DNA of 23,949 nt from JBEKDJ01 sp050014415 (GCA_050014415.1 JBEKDJ010000056.1:1-23949); one strand, 5' to 3'; numbered from the stretch's first letter, positions 1-8,608 are shown. Notes: a model not told the origin generated them from the letters alone. Program-made: numbers and translations.

Positions 1-60
1 GGCAAGCTCACCGCAGAGGAAATCCAGACACTCGTAAAAATCATCCATGAACATCTATAA
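1..60 (+). CDS. 3' end of a gene, possibly a c-type cytochrome
   Basis: Only the last 19 codons are inside the window, ending in TAA at 58-60. They read GKLTAEEIQTLVKIIHEHL. The pattern 'LT.EEIQ.LVK.I' is what the C-terminal helix of class I cytochrome c domains usually looks like, but the CXXCH haem motif would lie upstream and cannot be seen. The gene could equally be another small helical protein. No convincing terminator follows the stop, and the next gene starts 261 bases downstream with its own promoter. Confidence 0.45.
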   Translation, partial: GKLTAEEIQTLVKIIHEHL

Positions 61-215
61 TCCTTCTTCCGTTCCTTCCACACCAACCTGTACAAAAATG
101 GACCCCTGCAAGGATGTAGGCAGTTTCACTACATCTTAGATGCTCAGGTTTCGAGGACTCCTTAGATATTGAATTTCCAAAGAATTATGGAATAGAGACT
201 ATTGTTCTTCTTTTT

Positions 216-232
216 CTGGCAAGCAATTTGCA
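216..232 (+). promoter_or_regulatory. sigma-54-type promoter core upstream of the DUF4124-glutaredoxin gene
   Basis: The string CTGGCAAGCAATTTGCA matches the RpoN consensus YTGGCACG-N4-TTGCW with one mismatch. The invariant GG (218-219) and GC (230-231) are exactly ten bases apart. A transcript would start near 243 and carry a leader of about 80 bases to the ATG at 322. A weaker sigma-70 reading overlaps it (TTGCAA 228-233 with AATAAT 250-255, 16-bp spacer). No activator site was recognised in 61-215. Confidence 0.55.
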
Positions 233-321
233 AGATTCTCCCTGGGCTTAATAATCTAGATTCCAATTTCGGCAATATCTGATAAGAATGTGAAGGATTG
301 GGAGGGTATCGAGATAAAGCA

Positions 322-843
322 ATGAATGAGATAAAAAATTACTTCCCAAAACTATTAGTCATTATTCTACTCTCATTCATTTCTTCATCAGTTACATCCT
401 CTGCCATAGCCGGTGAAATATATAAATGGAAGGATAAAAATGGCAATGTCTTTTTCTCGGATACGCCACCGGCGGGTGTCCATGCAGAGGTAATACCGCT
501 TAAAGATGAACCGGCGCCAAACTTTGTGACCACCCCTGAAGTCAATTCTGTCAAACCCAAAAGTAGAATCACAGAAGAGAAAAGACCTTACAGCAGCATT
601 AAGGTGATTATGTATATGACTTCCTGGTGTGGTTATTGCCGAAAGGCTAGGGAATATCTTCAATCCCTCCGCGTAGATTTAGTTGAGTACGATGTCGAGA
701 GAAATCCATCCATGGAAAAGGAGATGCTGAGCAAGAGCAGAGGAGCGAGAGGGGTCCCTCTGATCGATGTTGAAGGGATCATCATTCATGGGTATAGCCT
801 GGGTGGGATCAAGGACGCCGTCGAAAAAAGAAGAAGCTCTTGA
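322..843 (+). CDS. Secreted DUF4124-glutaredoxin fusion protein
   Basis: This is a 173-residue protein. A hydrophobic signal peptide spans about residues 1-30, with likely cleavage after AIA. A DUF4124 module follows (about 31-60, 'GEIYKWKDKNGNVFFSDTPP'). After a charged linker comes a glutaredoxin-like fold (about 92-168) with the redox pair C103-G-Y-C106 and the cis-Pro position in 'GVPLI' (P146). The family reaction is thiol-disulfide exchange or glutathione-linked reduction, here presumably in the periplasm. The ATG at 322 is preferred because the signal peptide begins there; a TTG at 298 in the same frame would add eight residues before it. Neither start has a strong ribosome-binding site. 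The next gene starts about 205 bases downstream, so it may or may not share the transcript. Substrate and partner reductase are unknown. Confidence 0.82.
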   Translation: MNEIKNYFPKLLVIILLSFISSSVTSSAIAGEIYKWKDKNGNVFFSDTPPAGVHAEVIPLKDEPAPNFVTTPEVNSVKPKSRITEEKRPYSSIKVIMYMTSWCGYCRKAREYLQSLRVDLVEYDVERNPSMEKEMLSKSRGARGVPLIDVEGIIIHGYSLGGIKDAVEKRRSS

Positions 844-1048
844 ATTGGAAAGAAAGAGAATTTGGCGGTCAACCGTTGAAGGCCATCTGATGAAAGAGGG
901 TCATCTATTAGAAAGTCAGCCCTCACCCAGTATTCAGGGATCGACCGCTGAAACCGCGGTATAGAGAAAGAAGAACCTCATATTCGTTTGGTCGTTGATG
1001 GCAGATCAAAAGGGCAGGGTATTCATCCCAAGAAAAGACGGAGATAGA

Positions 1049-2778
1049 ATGAAGGCTAAGACCTTAAAGTTCGGCGTAATTTCCTTAATGGCTCTATTTT
1101 CTACCAACAAATTCGCTATTCATCATTCCTGCGCCGAAATCATTCCCCAAGACAGACGAATTGACTGGAGCCAGGCTGGTATTCCGGGAGGCATACCGAA
1201 TCGCACCACGATCTGCGCCACGATCAACGCGGCATCTACGGCAATGGCACAACGGATGCTACGGCGGCTATTCAGAATGGTATCGACAACTGTCCAGCCA
1301 ACCAAGTCGTCTATCTGCCTGCCGGAACATACAAAGTATCCAGCCCCGCCAACCTCGAGACCATCCTTAACATGAAGTCCAATCTTACTTTGAGAGGTGC
1401 CGGCCAGGGTAAAACCGTTATCAGTTTTCCGGGAACCTATGCTCGTTCAGTCATAGATATCAGGGGATTTGAATACTGGGATATTTACGGCCTTCAAAGA
1501 AGTGTTGGCATTATTGGTGGCATGACGAAAGGTTCTAAACAGATTACTTTGACTAGTACGAGCGGCATATCGGTTGGAGACATCCTCCTTATTGATCAAC
1601 TCAACGACCCACAATTGGTAGATCCTGTTGGTTATGAAGGGCTCTGCAATTACTGCGGCCGGGCAAATGGAGCCCGGGCACGCGGCCAATATGCGGAAGT
1701 GGCTGCCGTCAACGGCAACACGGTCACCCTGAATCTACCTCTCTATTGGACGCTCAGCTCCTCCTTGTCTCCCCAGGCTACCCTGGTCAATGCAAGCAGT
1801 ATGGTGCGCTGGGCAGGAATTGAAGATCTAACGCTCACGGAATCGCAGGCCGCGGTTGAATTTATGATAGAAATGGACGCAGCCCAGTACTCGTGGCTCA
1901 AGAATATAGAAATCAGGCAGGTAAACCGGCGTGCCGTGTGGCTCATTGAGAGTCTCCAGAACGAGATAAGGGAGAGCCATTTCCATGATGGGATAGGCGG
2001 ATTTGGACGTGACCGCGGTTACGGAGTCTTGGCTGATGCCTACTCCAACGCCAACCTCATGGAAAACAATATTTTTCATACCCTGGACGGAGGCTTCATG
2101 ATGGCCGCCGGCGGAGCCTCTGGCAATGTCTTTGGCTACAACTATATGACCGATTCCCGATTTGATGACTCATGGTGGCTCATACAAAGTCCTTCTCTTA
2201 GTCACGCCCCGCATCCATCCATGAACTTATGGGAGGGAAACATCGGCATTCAGGCAGCCGCTGATTTTATCCATGGCTCCTCCAGTCATAATACGGTCTT
2301 TAGAAGCCGTTTCAGTGGCTGGCAGGATGCAACCATTACGTCCAATAACAATGCGATCGAACTTCAATACAAGAACACCTACATGAATGTGGTAGGCTGC
2401 GTTCTGGGAACCGCGGACCAATCCAATACCTATGAGGCTGCCTATCCCGCCTCCGGTGACTCTTCACTCAAGACGATATGGCGGTTGGGTTATGGTGGAC
2501 CCTCGTGGGCCGGAGATCCGAACGTCAAAGCGACCCTATTGAGGCATGGTAATTTCGATTATGTCACCAATTCGGTGGTCTGGGACTCTAATATTCCCGA
2601 TCACACCCTTCCTGCTTCGCTGTATTTGACCTCGAAACCCGCGTGGTGGGGCAATCTCCGATGGCCGGCAATCGGCCCGGATTTGAATCCAATGGTTGGG
2701 ACCATCCCCGCGCAGCAACGTTTTCTCGGGAACGAAACGGTTTCACCCTCGCCCCCAAAGAATTTGAGCATTCGATGA
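1049..2778 (+). pseudogene. Secreted right-handed beta-helix (pectate-lyase-like) protein, frameshifted
   Basis: The ATG at 1049 follows GGAG (1040-1043) and opens a signal peptide (MKAKTLKFGVISLMALFS...). That frame runs to 'RTTICATINAA' and then turns to nonsense near 1230. The family sequence 'YGNGTTDATAAIQNGID' and 'YLPAGTYKV' continues in a second frame from about 1231 and stays open to the TAA at 2778, giving roughly 570 residues in total. One missing base near 1228-1232 explains the break. The body is rich in Asn/Gly turns typical of parallel beta-helix proteins of the pectate-lyase superfamily, whose members bind or cleave polysaccharide. Catalytic residues could not be placed. The short tail 'SPSPPKNLSIR' looks like the start of a linker to a C-terminal module that is absent. 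The gene may be truly broken, or this may be an assembly error; no slippery heptamer is visible. The ATG at 1372 is an internal Met, not a real start. Confidence 0.75.
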
Positions 2779-3054
2779 AAAAAAACACTTCTCATGGAGC
2801 TTCTCCAATGGAGTTGGAAAGTCATGAACGCCCTATTCCTCTGTTCTGGAATCGTGAGAGAAGGGAAATGTGATTTCCATCCTCCTCTGCCCATTTAAGA
2901 TCCCGGCAGGGAATCCACGAATCACCGAAGAGGATTGGTAACGTTCAAAAGGTGAGACATTTTAGTAAACCAAATTGGAACACCTTCAATTCGTAGCATG
3001 TTTCCCTCCCCTATGCCTCAACTTCTGAACCATACTAAAGGATTAATAATAGAC
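2779..3054. other. Convergent spacer between beta-helix gene and importer operon
   Basis: No gene is supported here. There is a weak AT-rich hairpin (GGAAAT 2864-2869 with ATTTCC 2873-2878) and a longer-range AAGGTG/CACCTT pair (2949-2954 and 2981-2986). Neither is followed by a T tract on either strand, so no intrinsic terminator can be named. Confidence 0.4.
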
Positions 3055-3993
3055 TTAAGAGTGTTCCTCCCTCTGGAAGGGAAGGCCGAGACCGCCAGGC
3101 GCGCCTGCCCGCTTACGAACCTTCTTCCACCGGGTGATGATTACCAGAATGGTGATGGTAAAAAGGTAGGGAAGCATTCTCAAGATGTATGAAGGAATGA
3201 GGGTAAACTGCCGCACCTCGAAGTAAAATTGGAGGGCATTGACCCCCCCAAAGAGCAGTGCCCCGAGGACTGCCCTCCATGGATTCCACAAGGCAAAGAT
3301 GACCATGGCAATCGCAATCCACCCCTGACCTGCCGTCATATTCTCCTTCCATCCAGGAGTATAGGATAAGGAGAGATAGGCCCCGCCCAGGCCTGCCAGC
3401 ATGCCACCGAAGATTGTCCAGAGGTAGCGGATTGGAATGACGGAGATCCCTGCGGTATCTGCAGCAGCCGGGTTGTCTCCCACCGACCTGAGGTTCAAGC
3501 CGGGACGGCTGTGATAGAGGAAGAACCAGGCCAACGGGACGAGGAGATAGCTGACGTAGATGAGGGGATTCTGGTCAAAAAGGACCGGACCAAGGATAGG
3601 AATATCCTGAAGCAAAGGAATAGGACAATGAACGAACCTTTCTCCCACCCTGCCGATGATCGGCCTCCCGAGGAAACCGGAGAGACCGATGCCGAGGATA
3701 GCCAGCGCGAGGCCGCAGACTACCTGGTTAGCGCGTAGCGTGATCGCAAAGAAACCATGGACCAGGGCTAAAACTCCTCCCACCCCCAGGGAAGTCAGAA
3801 TTCCGAGGAGAAGGCTATGGGAGTAAAACGTGGCGGCAAAACCGCTCAGAGCCCCCATCAGCATCATCCCCTCCACCCCGAGGTTGAGCACACCGCTCCG
3901 TTCTGTAAAGATCTCACCGATGGTGGCAAAAAGAACCGCGGTGCTCGACTGGATCGTAATCGAAAGAATGAAGGTGAGGGTTCCGGTGTCCAT
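3055..3993 (-). CDS. ABC transporter permease, second subunit (BMP/nucleoside type)
   Basis: This 312-residue integral membrane protein has many hydrophobic segments and the 'GEIFTERSGVLNLGVEGMMLMGA' region near its N-terminus. That region is characteristic of the second permease of RbsC/BPD_transp_2 importers of the BmpC-NupQ type (Bacillus NupQ, formerly YufQ). It would form the inner-membrane channel together with the permease encoded 35 bases upstream. The 'SVGDNPAAADTAGI' loop in the middle is the usual coupling region that contacts the ATPase. It is the last gene of a minus-strand operon. The ATG at 3993 lacks a clear Shine-Dalgarno sequence, so translation may depend on coupling to the upstream gene. 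The C-terminus is short and basic. Confidence 0.9.
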   Translation of the reverse strand: MDTGTLTFILSITIQSSTAVLFATIGEIFTERSGVLNLGVEGMMLMGALSGFAATFYSHSLLLGILTSLGVGGVLALVHGFFAITLRANQVVCGLALAILGIGLSGFLGRPIIGRVGERFVHCPIPLLQDIPILGPVLFDQNPLIYVSYLLVPLAWFFLYHSRPGLNLRSVGDNPAAADTAGISVIPIRYLWTIFGGMLAGLGGAYLSLSYTPGWKENMTAGQGWIAIAMVIFALWNPWRAVLGALLFGGVNALQFYFEVRQFTLIPSYILRMLPYLFTITILVIITRWKKVRKRAGAPGGLGLPFQREEHS

Positions 3994-4028
3994 ATTTTTG
4001 TGAGCATGAGCAAAATCGTGTGGGTGGG

Positions 4029-5129
4029 TTAACCTTGCGCTCCTTGCTTCGCATGTTGTGGGGTTTTGGATTTTGTGCTTAACCTAATTCGGTATCGGGC
4101 TAAAGAATCACTTCCCAGTACGAAGAAAAGGAGCGTTCCCTCAAGGACCAAACCCACTGCTGAGGGAAGGTGCATCACGGACTGAAGCTGATCTCCTCCC
4201 ACCAGCAGGCTGGCCAGAAATATTGCCACGACGATGATGGCCATGGGGTTGAGCCTTGACAGCCAGGCAACGATGATGCCCACGTACCCGTATCCCACGG
4301 TGAGTCCCTGCTGCAAGCGGTAGTGGATCCCGGAGACTTCGGCCATTCCCGCAAGTCCAGCCAGTCCACCGCTTAAGAACATCACCCAGAGAATATGACG
4401 GGTGATGTTCATCCCGGAATACCTGGCTGCCTTCGGATTCTCGCCGATCACCCGGATCTCATAACCCCATCGGGTTCTGAAGAATGCCCATTGAAGAACC
4501 AGGGCAGCCAGGATCCCAAACAGCAAGCCGAGATGGATCCTTGTCTGGGGAAACCGGGGGAGCCAAGCCGATTCCGGAAAGATGGCCGTTCCCGGGAAAC
4601 CTGTGCCTGTGGGGTCCCGCCACGGGCCGAAATAGAGATTCTCCATCCAGTAGATGGCAACATAATTCAACATCAATGTGGTGAGGATTTCATTGACCCC
4701 CATTCTTGCTTTCAAGAATCCTGCTGCAAAGGCCCAGAGGCCTCCTGCCAGGAAACCGGCGATGATCATGGAAGGCAAAACGAGGGGTGCGGGAAGAAAG
4801 GGACTTAGGAAGAGGGCGACCGCGGCAGAACCGATCCCTCCCACCGCTAGTTGACCCTCTCCACCAATGTTCCACAGAAGGATTTTCGCCGGGATCGCTA
4901 TGGACAAACCACAAAGGATAAGGGGAATAGCCTTGACCAACACTTCTGATAGGTTATAGAAGTTTCCGAAGGCTCCAAGACACATCACGGCATAGGCTTT
5001 GAATGGATTTGCACCTGCAGATAAGAAGACCACTCCGCCCATGATCAGGGCGAGGAGGATGGAGAGCCCAACTCCTCCCCAAGATGCAAGTCTAGACGGG
5101 ACGAGCCTTCGCTCAAGGGTCAGCTTCAT
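4029..5129 (-). CDS. ABC transporter permease, first subunit (BMP/nucleoside type)
   Basis: This 366-residue membrane protein belongs to the BPD_transp_2 (RbsC-like) family and resembles NupP (formerly YufP). A hydrophobic helix at about 17-38 is followed by the segment 'KAIPLILCGLSIAIPAKILLWNIGGEGQ', typical of this subunit. The ATPase-contacting loop 'RVIGENPKAARYSGM' lies near residue 240. Its ATG overlaps the TGA of the ATPase gene in the arrangement ATGA, which implies translational coupling and equal stoichiometry. It pairs with the second permease to pass nucleosides, bases or a related ligand across the inner membrane. Confidence 0.9.
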   Translation of the reverse strand: MKLTLERRLVPSRLASWGGVGLSILLALIMGGVVFLSAGANPFKAYAVMCLGAFGNFYNLSEVLVKAIPLILCGLSIAIPAKILLWNIGGEGQLAVGGIGSAAVALFLSPFLPAPLVLPSMIIAGFLAGGLWAFAAGFLKARMGVNEILTTLMLNYVAIYWMENLYFGPWRDPTGTGFPGTAIFPESAWLPRFPQTRIHLGLLFGILAALVLQWAFFRTRWGYEIRVIGENPKAARYSGMNITRHILWVMFLSGGLAGLAGMAEVSGIHYRLQQGLTVGYGYVGIIVAWLSRLNPMAIIVVAIFLASLLVGGDQLQSVMHLPSAVGLVLEGTLLFFVLGSDSLARYRIRLSTKSKTPQHAKQGAQG

Positions 5130-6637
5130 CGCTTTCGTTCCTGCCTAACTCCGGCCATCATTGGCCCGATCTCTTCGATCCCATCCTCATCTTCTGTTGA
5201 AAAGATATCCATCAACCGGCCGCGGAAGATGACTCCGATCCGATCGCTCAGGGAGAGGACTTCCTTCAGATCTCCTGAGACCAGGAGGATGCCGGCCGTC
5301 TCCCTGCGTTTTAGAAGCTCGAACCAAACCTCCTCTGTGGCTCCGATATCGAGTCCATGCGTGGGCTGCTCTGCAATGAAAAGCTTCGGGCTCTTGGAGA
5401 GTTCTCGGGCCAGGATCAGCTTCTGAAGATTCCCGCCAGAAAGTTGGCGCGCCAGGGCATGGATGTGCGGAGCAATAATATGGAATTTCGGAAGGAGTCC
5501 TTCCACTCTCTTTCTTGCCAGGCCCTTCCGGAAAAGGCCCCTTCTGCAAAACTGAGGGTATGAGGTTAGGATGAGGTTATCTACGAGATCGAGATTGGGA
5601 AGAGAACCCATTCCAATCCGGTCCTCGGGAACATAACCGACCGATTCTCTGCGTGGAGAGGCCCCTTTCCGAATTGGTCTTCCAAGGACAAGAAGTTCGC
5701 CGCTGTTCATGGGTCTCAAACCCATGATGGCCGCTACCAGTTCTGACTGCCCATTCCCAGCCACACCGACGATGGCAAAGATCTCTCCTCTTCTTACCGC
5801 AAAAGTGATGCGGTGAAAAGCCTGATGGCCTCTCTCATCGAAGCCCGAGCAGTCCCGCAATTCAAGGACCACCTCTCCCAAGGAAACCGGCTCTTTCTCC
5901 ACCCTAAGTACAACCTCCCTGCCCACCATCAGCCGGGCTAACTCCCTGCGGCTCTCCACTTCATCAGGGGTGAGATGAGCGATCACACGCCCCCTCTGAA
6001 GGATGGTAATCCGATCGGCAATCTCCATCACCTCTTCCAGTTTATGGGTGATAAAGACCACGGATTTTCCCTCTTTCGCGATATTTCTTAGGGTGGTGAA
6101 GAGTTCTTCAATCTCAGAGGGAGTGAGTACTGCAGTGGGTTCGTCCAGGATGAGGGTCCCTGCGTTTCGGTAAAGGAGTTTTAGGATCTCCACCTTCTGC
6201 TGCTGTCCGAGAGAGAGTTCATCAATGGTAGCTTTGGGATCAACCAAGAGACCATAGCTTCTCGAGAGTTTCTCCACCTCTTTCTCAACCTTTGCCTGGT
6301 GGAGGAAAAAACGTGGGGAGTGAAGCCCCAGGATGATATTCTCAGCAACCGTTTGATTGGGAATGAGCATGAAGTGCTGGTGGACCATCCCGATCCCGGA
6401 CTCGAGGGCATCTCTAGGAGAGTTAAATCGAATCGGCTTCTGGCCAACGAGGACTTCACCCTCATCCGGCCTGTAACGGCCGGAGAGGATGTTCATTAGG
6501 GTGGTCTTTCCAGCCCCGTTCTCCCCCAGGAGGGCATGAATTTTTCCGGGCTCTATCTCCAGATCAATGCGGTCATTGGCAAGGACCGCTGGAAACCTTT
6601 TTGTGATCCTCTCCATTCGGATTACGGTTTGGGCCAT
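5126..6637 (-). CDS. ABC transporter ATPase with two nucleotide-binding domains (nucleoside type)
   Basis: This 503-residue cytoplasmic protein has two ABC domains in tandem, the architecture of NupO (YufO) and sugar ATPases such as RbsA. The first domain is complete: Walker A GENGAGKT (38-45), Q-loop Q87, signature LSLGQ (141-145) and Walker B TLILDEP (161-167). The second has a degenerate Walker A, 'GVAGNGQSE', in place of GxxGxGKS/T, and then an intact 'LSGGNLQK' signature and 'AEQPTHGLD'. A degenerate second site is normal for this class, so only one site is expected to hydrolyse ATP well. The start lies 16 bases inside the upstream phosphoribosyltransferase gene, and the stop overlaps the next permease by four bases. 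It powers the importer encoded by this operon. Confidence 0.93.
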   Translation of the reverse strand: MAQTVIRMERITKRFPAVLANDRIDLEIEPGKIHALLGENGAGKTTLMNILSGRYRPDEGEVLVGQKPIRFNSPRDALESGIGMVHQHFMLIPNQTVAENIILGLHSPRFFLHQAKVEKEVEKLSRSYGLLVDPKATIDELSLGQQQKVEILKLLYRNAGTLILDEPTAVLTPSEIEELFTTLRNIAKEGKSVVFITHKLEEVMEIADRITILQRGRVIAHLTPDEVESRRELARLMVGREVVLRVEKEPVSLGEVVLELRDCSGFDERGHQAFHRITFAVRRGEIFAIVGVAGNGQSELVAAIMGLRPMNSGELLVLGRPIRKGASPRRESVGYVPEDRIGMGSLPNLDLVDNLILTSYPQFCRRGLFRKGLARKRVEGLLPKFHIIAPHIHALARQLSGGNLQKLILARELSKSPKLFIAEQPTHGLDIGATEEVWFELLKRRETAGILLVSGDLKEVLSLSDRIGVIFRGRLMDIFSTEDEDGIEEIGPMMAGVRQERKR

Positions 6638-7329
6638 AACCTTTCCTGAAGTGATCCTCCTTTTGTTGTTCCAGGCCTCCGCAGGATGGGGTCAGGAAGG
6701 CGTGCGAGGGAATAGACGGGGGCGGGGAGAACTCGGTTTCTTTTGCCTTCCTCAGCCACACAGAAGATGCCATGCACGGGGATGGGGCGTCGCAACTCCT
6801 TCAGCTGCGCCATCTGATCGAGGAGATCGACGAGTCCCAATATCGTACCCCCGGTGGTCACTACGTCATCAATGATGATCACCCCGCGTGTTGCAGCGGC
6901 GACCAGGAGATTGATGTCCCTTTCGTAGAGGGCTAAGAATTTTACCCCACTCGTGACCGAGTCTGTCCCTACTTGGATGACCGGCCTTCTGAATGTTTCC
7001 ATGTGGGGCTTGACGCGGTTATAGGCAACCGCCATATCTTTGGCCCCGAATTCCGAGGCGACCACCTGGGCTAGCTGGAGGGCCTTCTCTACAGCAGTGA
7101 TGAAGCAGATGCCCTTCAGATCAGGAATAGTCTTTCGGATCTGTTGGGCGATCAGCTTACCCAAGTCCTTGTTCCATTTGATCTTTCCAATCAGATTGAG
7201 GGAGGCGATCCGGGTATCTTGCTCTTCACCCAACAGCCAAACCCAGGGAAGGGTTAGAGGGTAGGCAAGACCGGGGATTTCAAGTTGACAACTTTCTCCG
7301 GTCTCGAAGAAGTCGAAAATATCTGCCAT
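6622..7329 (-). CDS. Phosphoribosyltransferase embedded in nucleoside importer operon
   Basis: This 235-residue cytoplasmic enzyme is of the type I PRTase fold. The PRPP-binding loop is at residues 150-162 (VIIIDDVVTTGGT), with two acidic residues followed by TTGGT. The N-terminal 70 residues form a non-standard hood, so the base cannot be assigned; adenine, hypoxanthine/xanthine and orotate enzymes share the loop. The family reaction is base + PRPP giving nucleoside 5'-monophosphate + pyrophosphate. The ATG at 7329 is preferred over a GTG at 7335 because an AGG lies eight bases upstream. Its 3' end overlaps the ATPase gene by 16 bases, so it is co-translated with the transporter. Context suggests it traps an imported purine- or pyrimidine-like base as nucleotide. 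Confidence 0.85.
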   Translation of the reverse strand: MADIFDFFETGESCQLEIPGLAYPLTLPWVWLLGEEQDTRIASLNLIGKIKWNKDLGKLIAQQIRKTIPDLKGICFITAVEKALQLAQVVASEFGAKDMAVAYNRVKPHMETFRRPVIQVGTDSVTSGVKFLALYERDINLLVAAATRGVIIIDDVVTTGGTILGLVDLLDQMAQLKELRRPIPVHGIFCVAEEGKRNRVLPAPVYSLARLPDPILRRPGTTKGGSLQERLWPKP

Positions 7330-7348
7330 AAGCACAACCTAGAATTAC

Positions 7349-7383
7349 GATTCGCCTGCCTGGCTGTGCCAGGCAGGCGAATC
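7349..7383. repeat. Perfect 16-bp inverted repeat with 3-base loop between binding-protein and PRTase genes
   Basis: The arms GATTCGCCTGCCTGGC (7349-7364) and GCCAGGCAGGCGAATC (7368-7383) are fully complementary around a TGT loop, giving a very stable GC-rich hairpin on either strand. It lies in the 148-base gap between the stop of the binding-protein gene and the PRTase start. On the minus strand no T run follows, so it is not a classic intrinsic terminator. It fits an intra-operon stabiliser or attenuator that keeps binding protein above transporter level, as REP elements do in E. coli malE-malF. It may be a dispersed REP-like element. Confidence 0.85.
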
Positions 7384-7477
7384 AAACAGAAATCTCAAAA
7401 TTCAAACGTCAATTGAGTGTGATAGTCCAAAATCCACAATGGCTTTGACATTCTCATTTTTGGATTTTCATCCTTGT

Positions 7478-8608
7478 TTATTCGGGGATCTTTCCTATGA
7501 CTCCTTCGGCAAACCACTTCATAATCAGGAGTTCCTTGTCTGTTGCCCTTTTGCCTGCAGGAATTACACCCTTTCCTTCCTGATCTTTGATGGGTCCTAG
7601 GAAGGAATCGTCCTTGCCTTCCTTCATCTTTTTCAGTTCAGCCAAAACCTTCTCCTGAACGGCCTTCGGAACAGAGGGAAGAAAAGAGGAGAACCCGATG
7701 AGATTTTCTTTAAAGCCCCAGTAGATCTCCTGAGGCTTCCAGGTTTTGTTCATCGCTCTCTTAACAGCATCGACATAATAGGGCCCCCAATTCCAGGTGG
7801 TTGAGACAAGGGCGCAATCTGCGCCACAAAGCCTGACGTCCATTCCATATCCTATGGCAGGGACTCCTTTGTAGCAGGCTGTCCGGGCCGAATCTGGGGT
7901 GTCTGCCATCTGTCGGATCAAGTCATGTTTCTGGTTAATCAGTGTCTCAGCCAGGACGACTTCATTGATTGGATCGAGCCATTTCTTGAGCCAGACGACC
8001 GTGTTAACCTTCTTCGGGTCGTGGCTGATATTTCCCTCTTTCAATCCCCTGAGAAGTCCCAGTGTGAATGCATTGATGCCACGGATAGGCTCGGGAATCG
8101 GCTGAGTGGCCACGGTTCCCACATTCTTAAATCCCATCAATCCTGCCATATAGCCGGCGAGATACTCCGCCTGCTCCATACGGGCAAAGTAATTTCCCAT
8201 ATTTTTGGCTGTTTTATAACCGGAGCAGTGTTCAAAAATCACATTGGGAAAGTCCTTGGCCACCATGAGCATGGGATCCATATGCTCAAAGGTCGTCCCA
8301 AAGATGATCTCATATCCGTTCTTGGCATAATTCCGGATCACCCTTTCCGTATCGGCAGCCAGGACGTTCTCAGTGTAGTCGACCACAATTTGATCTCCCA
8401 TCTCTTTCTTCAGGTACTCAATCCCCCAATAATGGGCGGTTGTCCAGCCCAGATCATGGATCGTGGAGAGCAGGGCAAAGGCCACCTTCGTTTTTTTCTT
8501 GCCCTGGCCTTCTGCAGCCTTTTTCTTCTCCTGGGTCAATCCCTCGGAGGCCAGTACCGACACGGAAAACAGGAAGACAAAAACGACCGATAAAATTCGC
8601 TTCAACAT
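7478..8608 (-). CDS. BMP-family periplasmic substrate-binding protein of ABC importer
   Basis: This 376-residue precursor belongs to the BMP/PnrA/Med family, which binds purine nucleosides or related ligands. The signal peptide is residues 1-20 and ends at VLA-SEG. There is no lipobox Cys, so the protein should be soluble in the periplasm, unlike the lipoprotein members of Gram-positives and spirochaetes. A Lys-rich linker follows, then the first lobe ('LLSTIHDLGWTTAHYWG', 'FGTTFEHMDP') and the second lobe ('VPAIGYGMD'). The ATG at 8608 is chosen because GGAGGAGAGG lies just upstream and the signal peptide starts there. A longer in-frame start at 8665 would add a charged leader that would spoil export. 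First gene of the minus-strand operon; the strong ribosome-binding site suits an abundant protein. Confidence 0.92.
   Translation of the reverse strand: MLKRILSVVFVFLFSVSVLASEGLTQEKKKAAEGQGKKKTKVAFALLSTIHDLGWTTAHYWGIEYLKKEMGDQIVVDYTENVLAADTERVIRNYAKNGYEIIFGTTFEHMDPMLMVAKDFPNVIFEHCSGYKTAKNMGNYFARMEQAEYLAGYMAGLMGFKNVGTVATQPIPEPIRGINAFTLGLLRGLKEGNISHDPKKVNTVVWLKKWLDPINEVVLAETLINQKHDLIRQMADTPDSARTACYKGVPAIGYGMDVRLCGADCALVSTTWNWGPYYVDAVKRAMNKTWKPQEIYWGFKENLIGFSSFLPSVPKAVQEKVLAELKKMKEGKDDSFLGPIKDQEGKGVIPAGKRATDKELLIMKWFAEGVIGKIPE

Noticed and set aside
228..255. Sigma-70 promoter TTGCAA with AATAAT
   Set aside because: It overlaps a better sigma-54 core, and its hexamers and spacing are only moderate. 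It is kept as an alternative rather than a separate feature.
1228..1240. Programmed ribosomal frameshift in the beta-helix gene
   Set aside because: No X-XXY-YYZ slippery heptamer, stop-codon context or downstream pseudoknot is visible. A plain indel is simpler.
7925..8593. Plus-strand 222-codon ORF opposite the BMP binding-protein gene
   Set aside because: The minus-strand frame has signal peptide, ribosome-binding site and BMP motifs; the plus frame has none.
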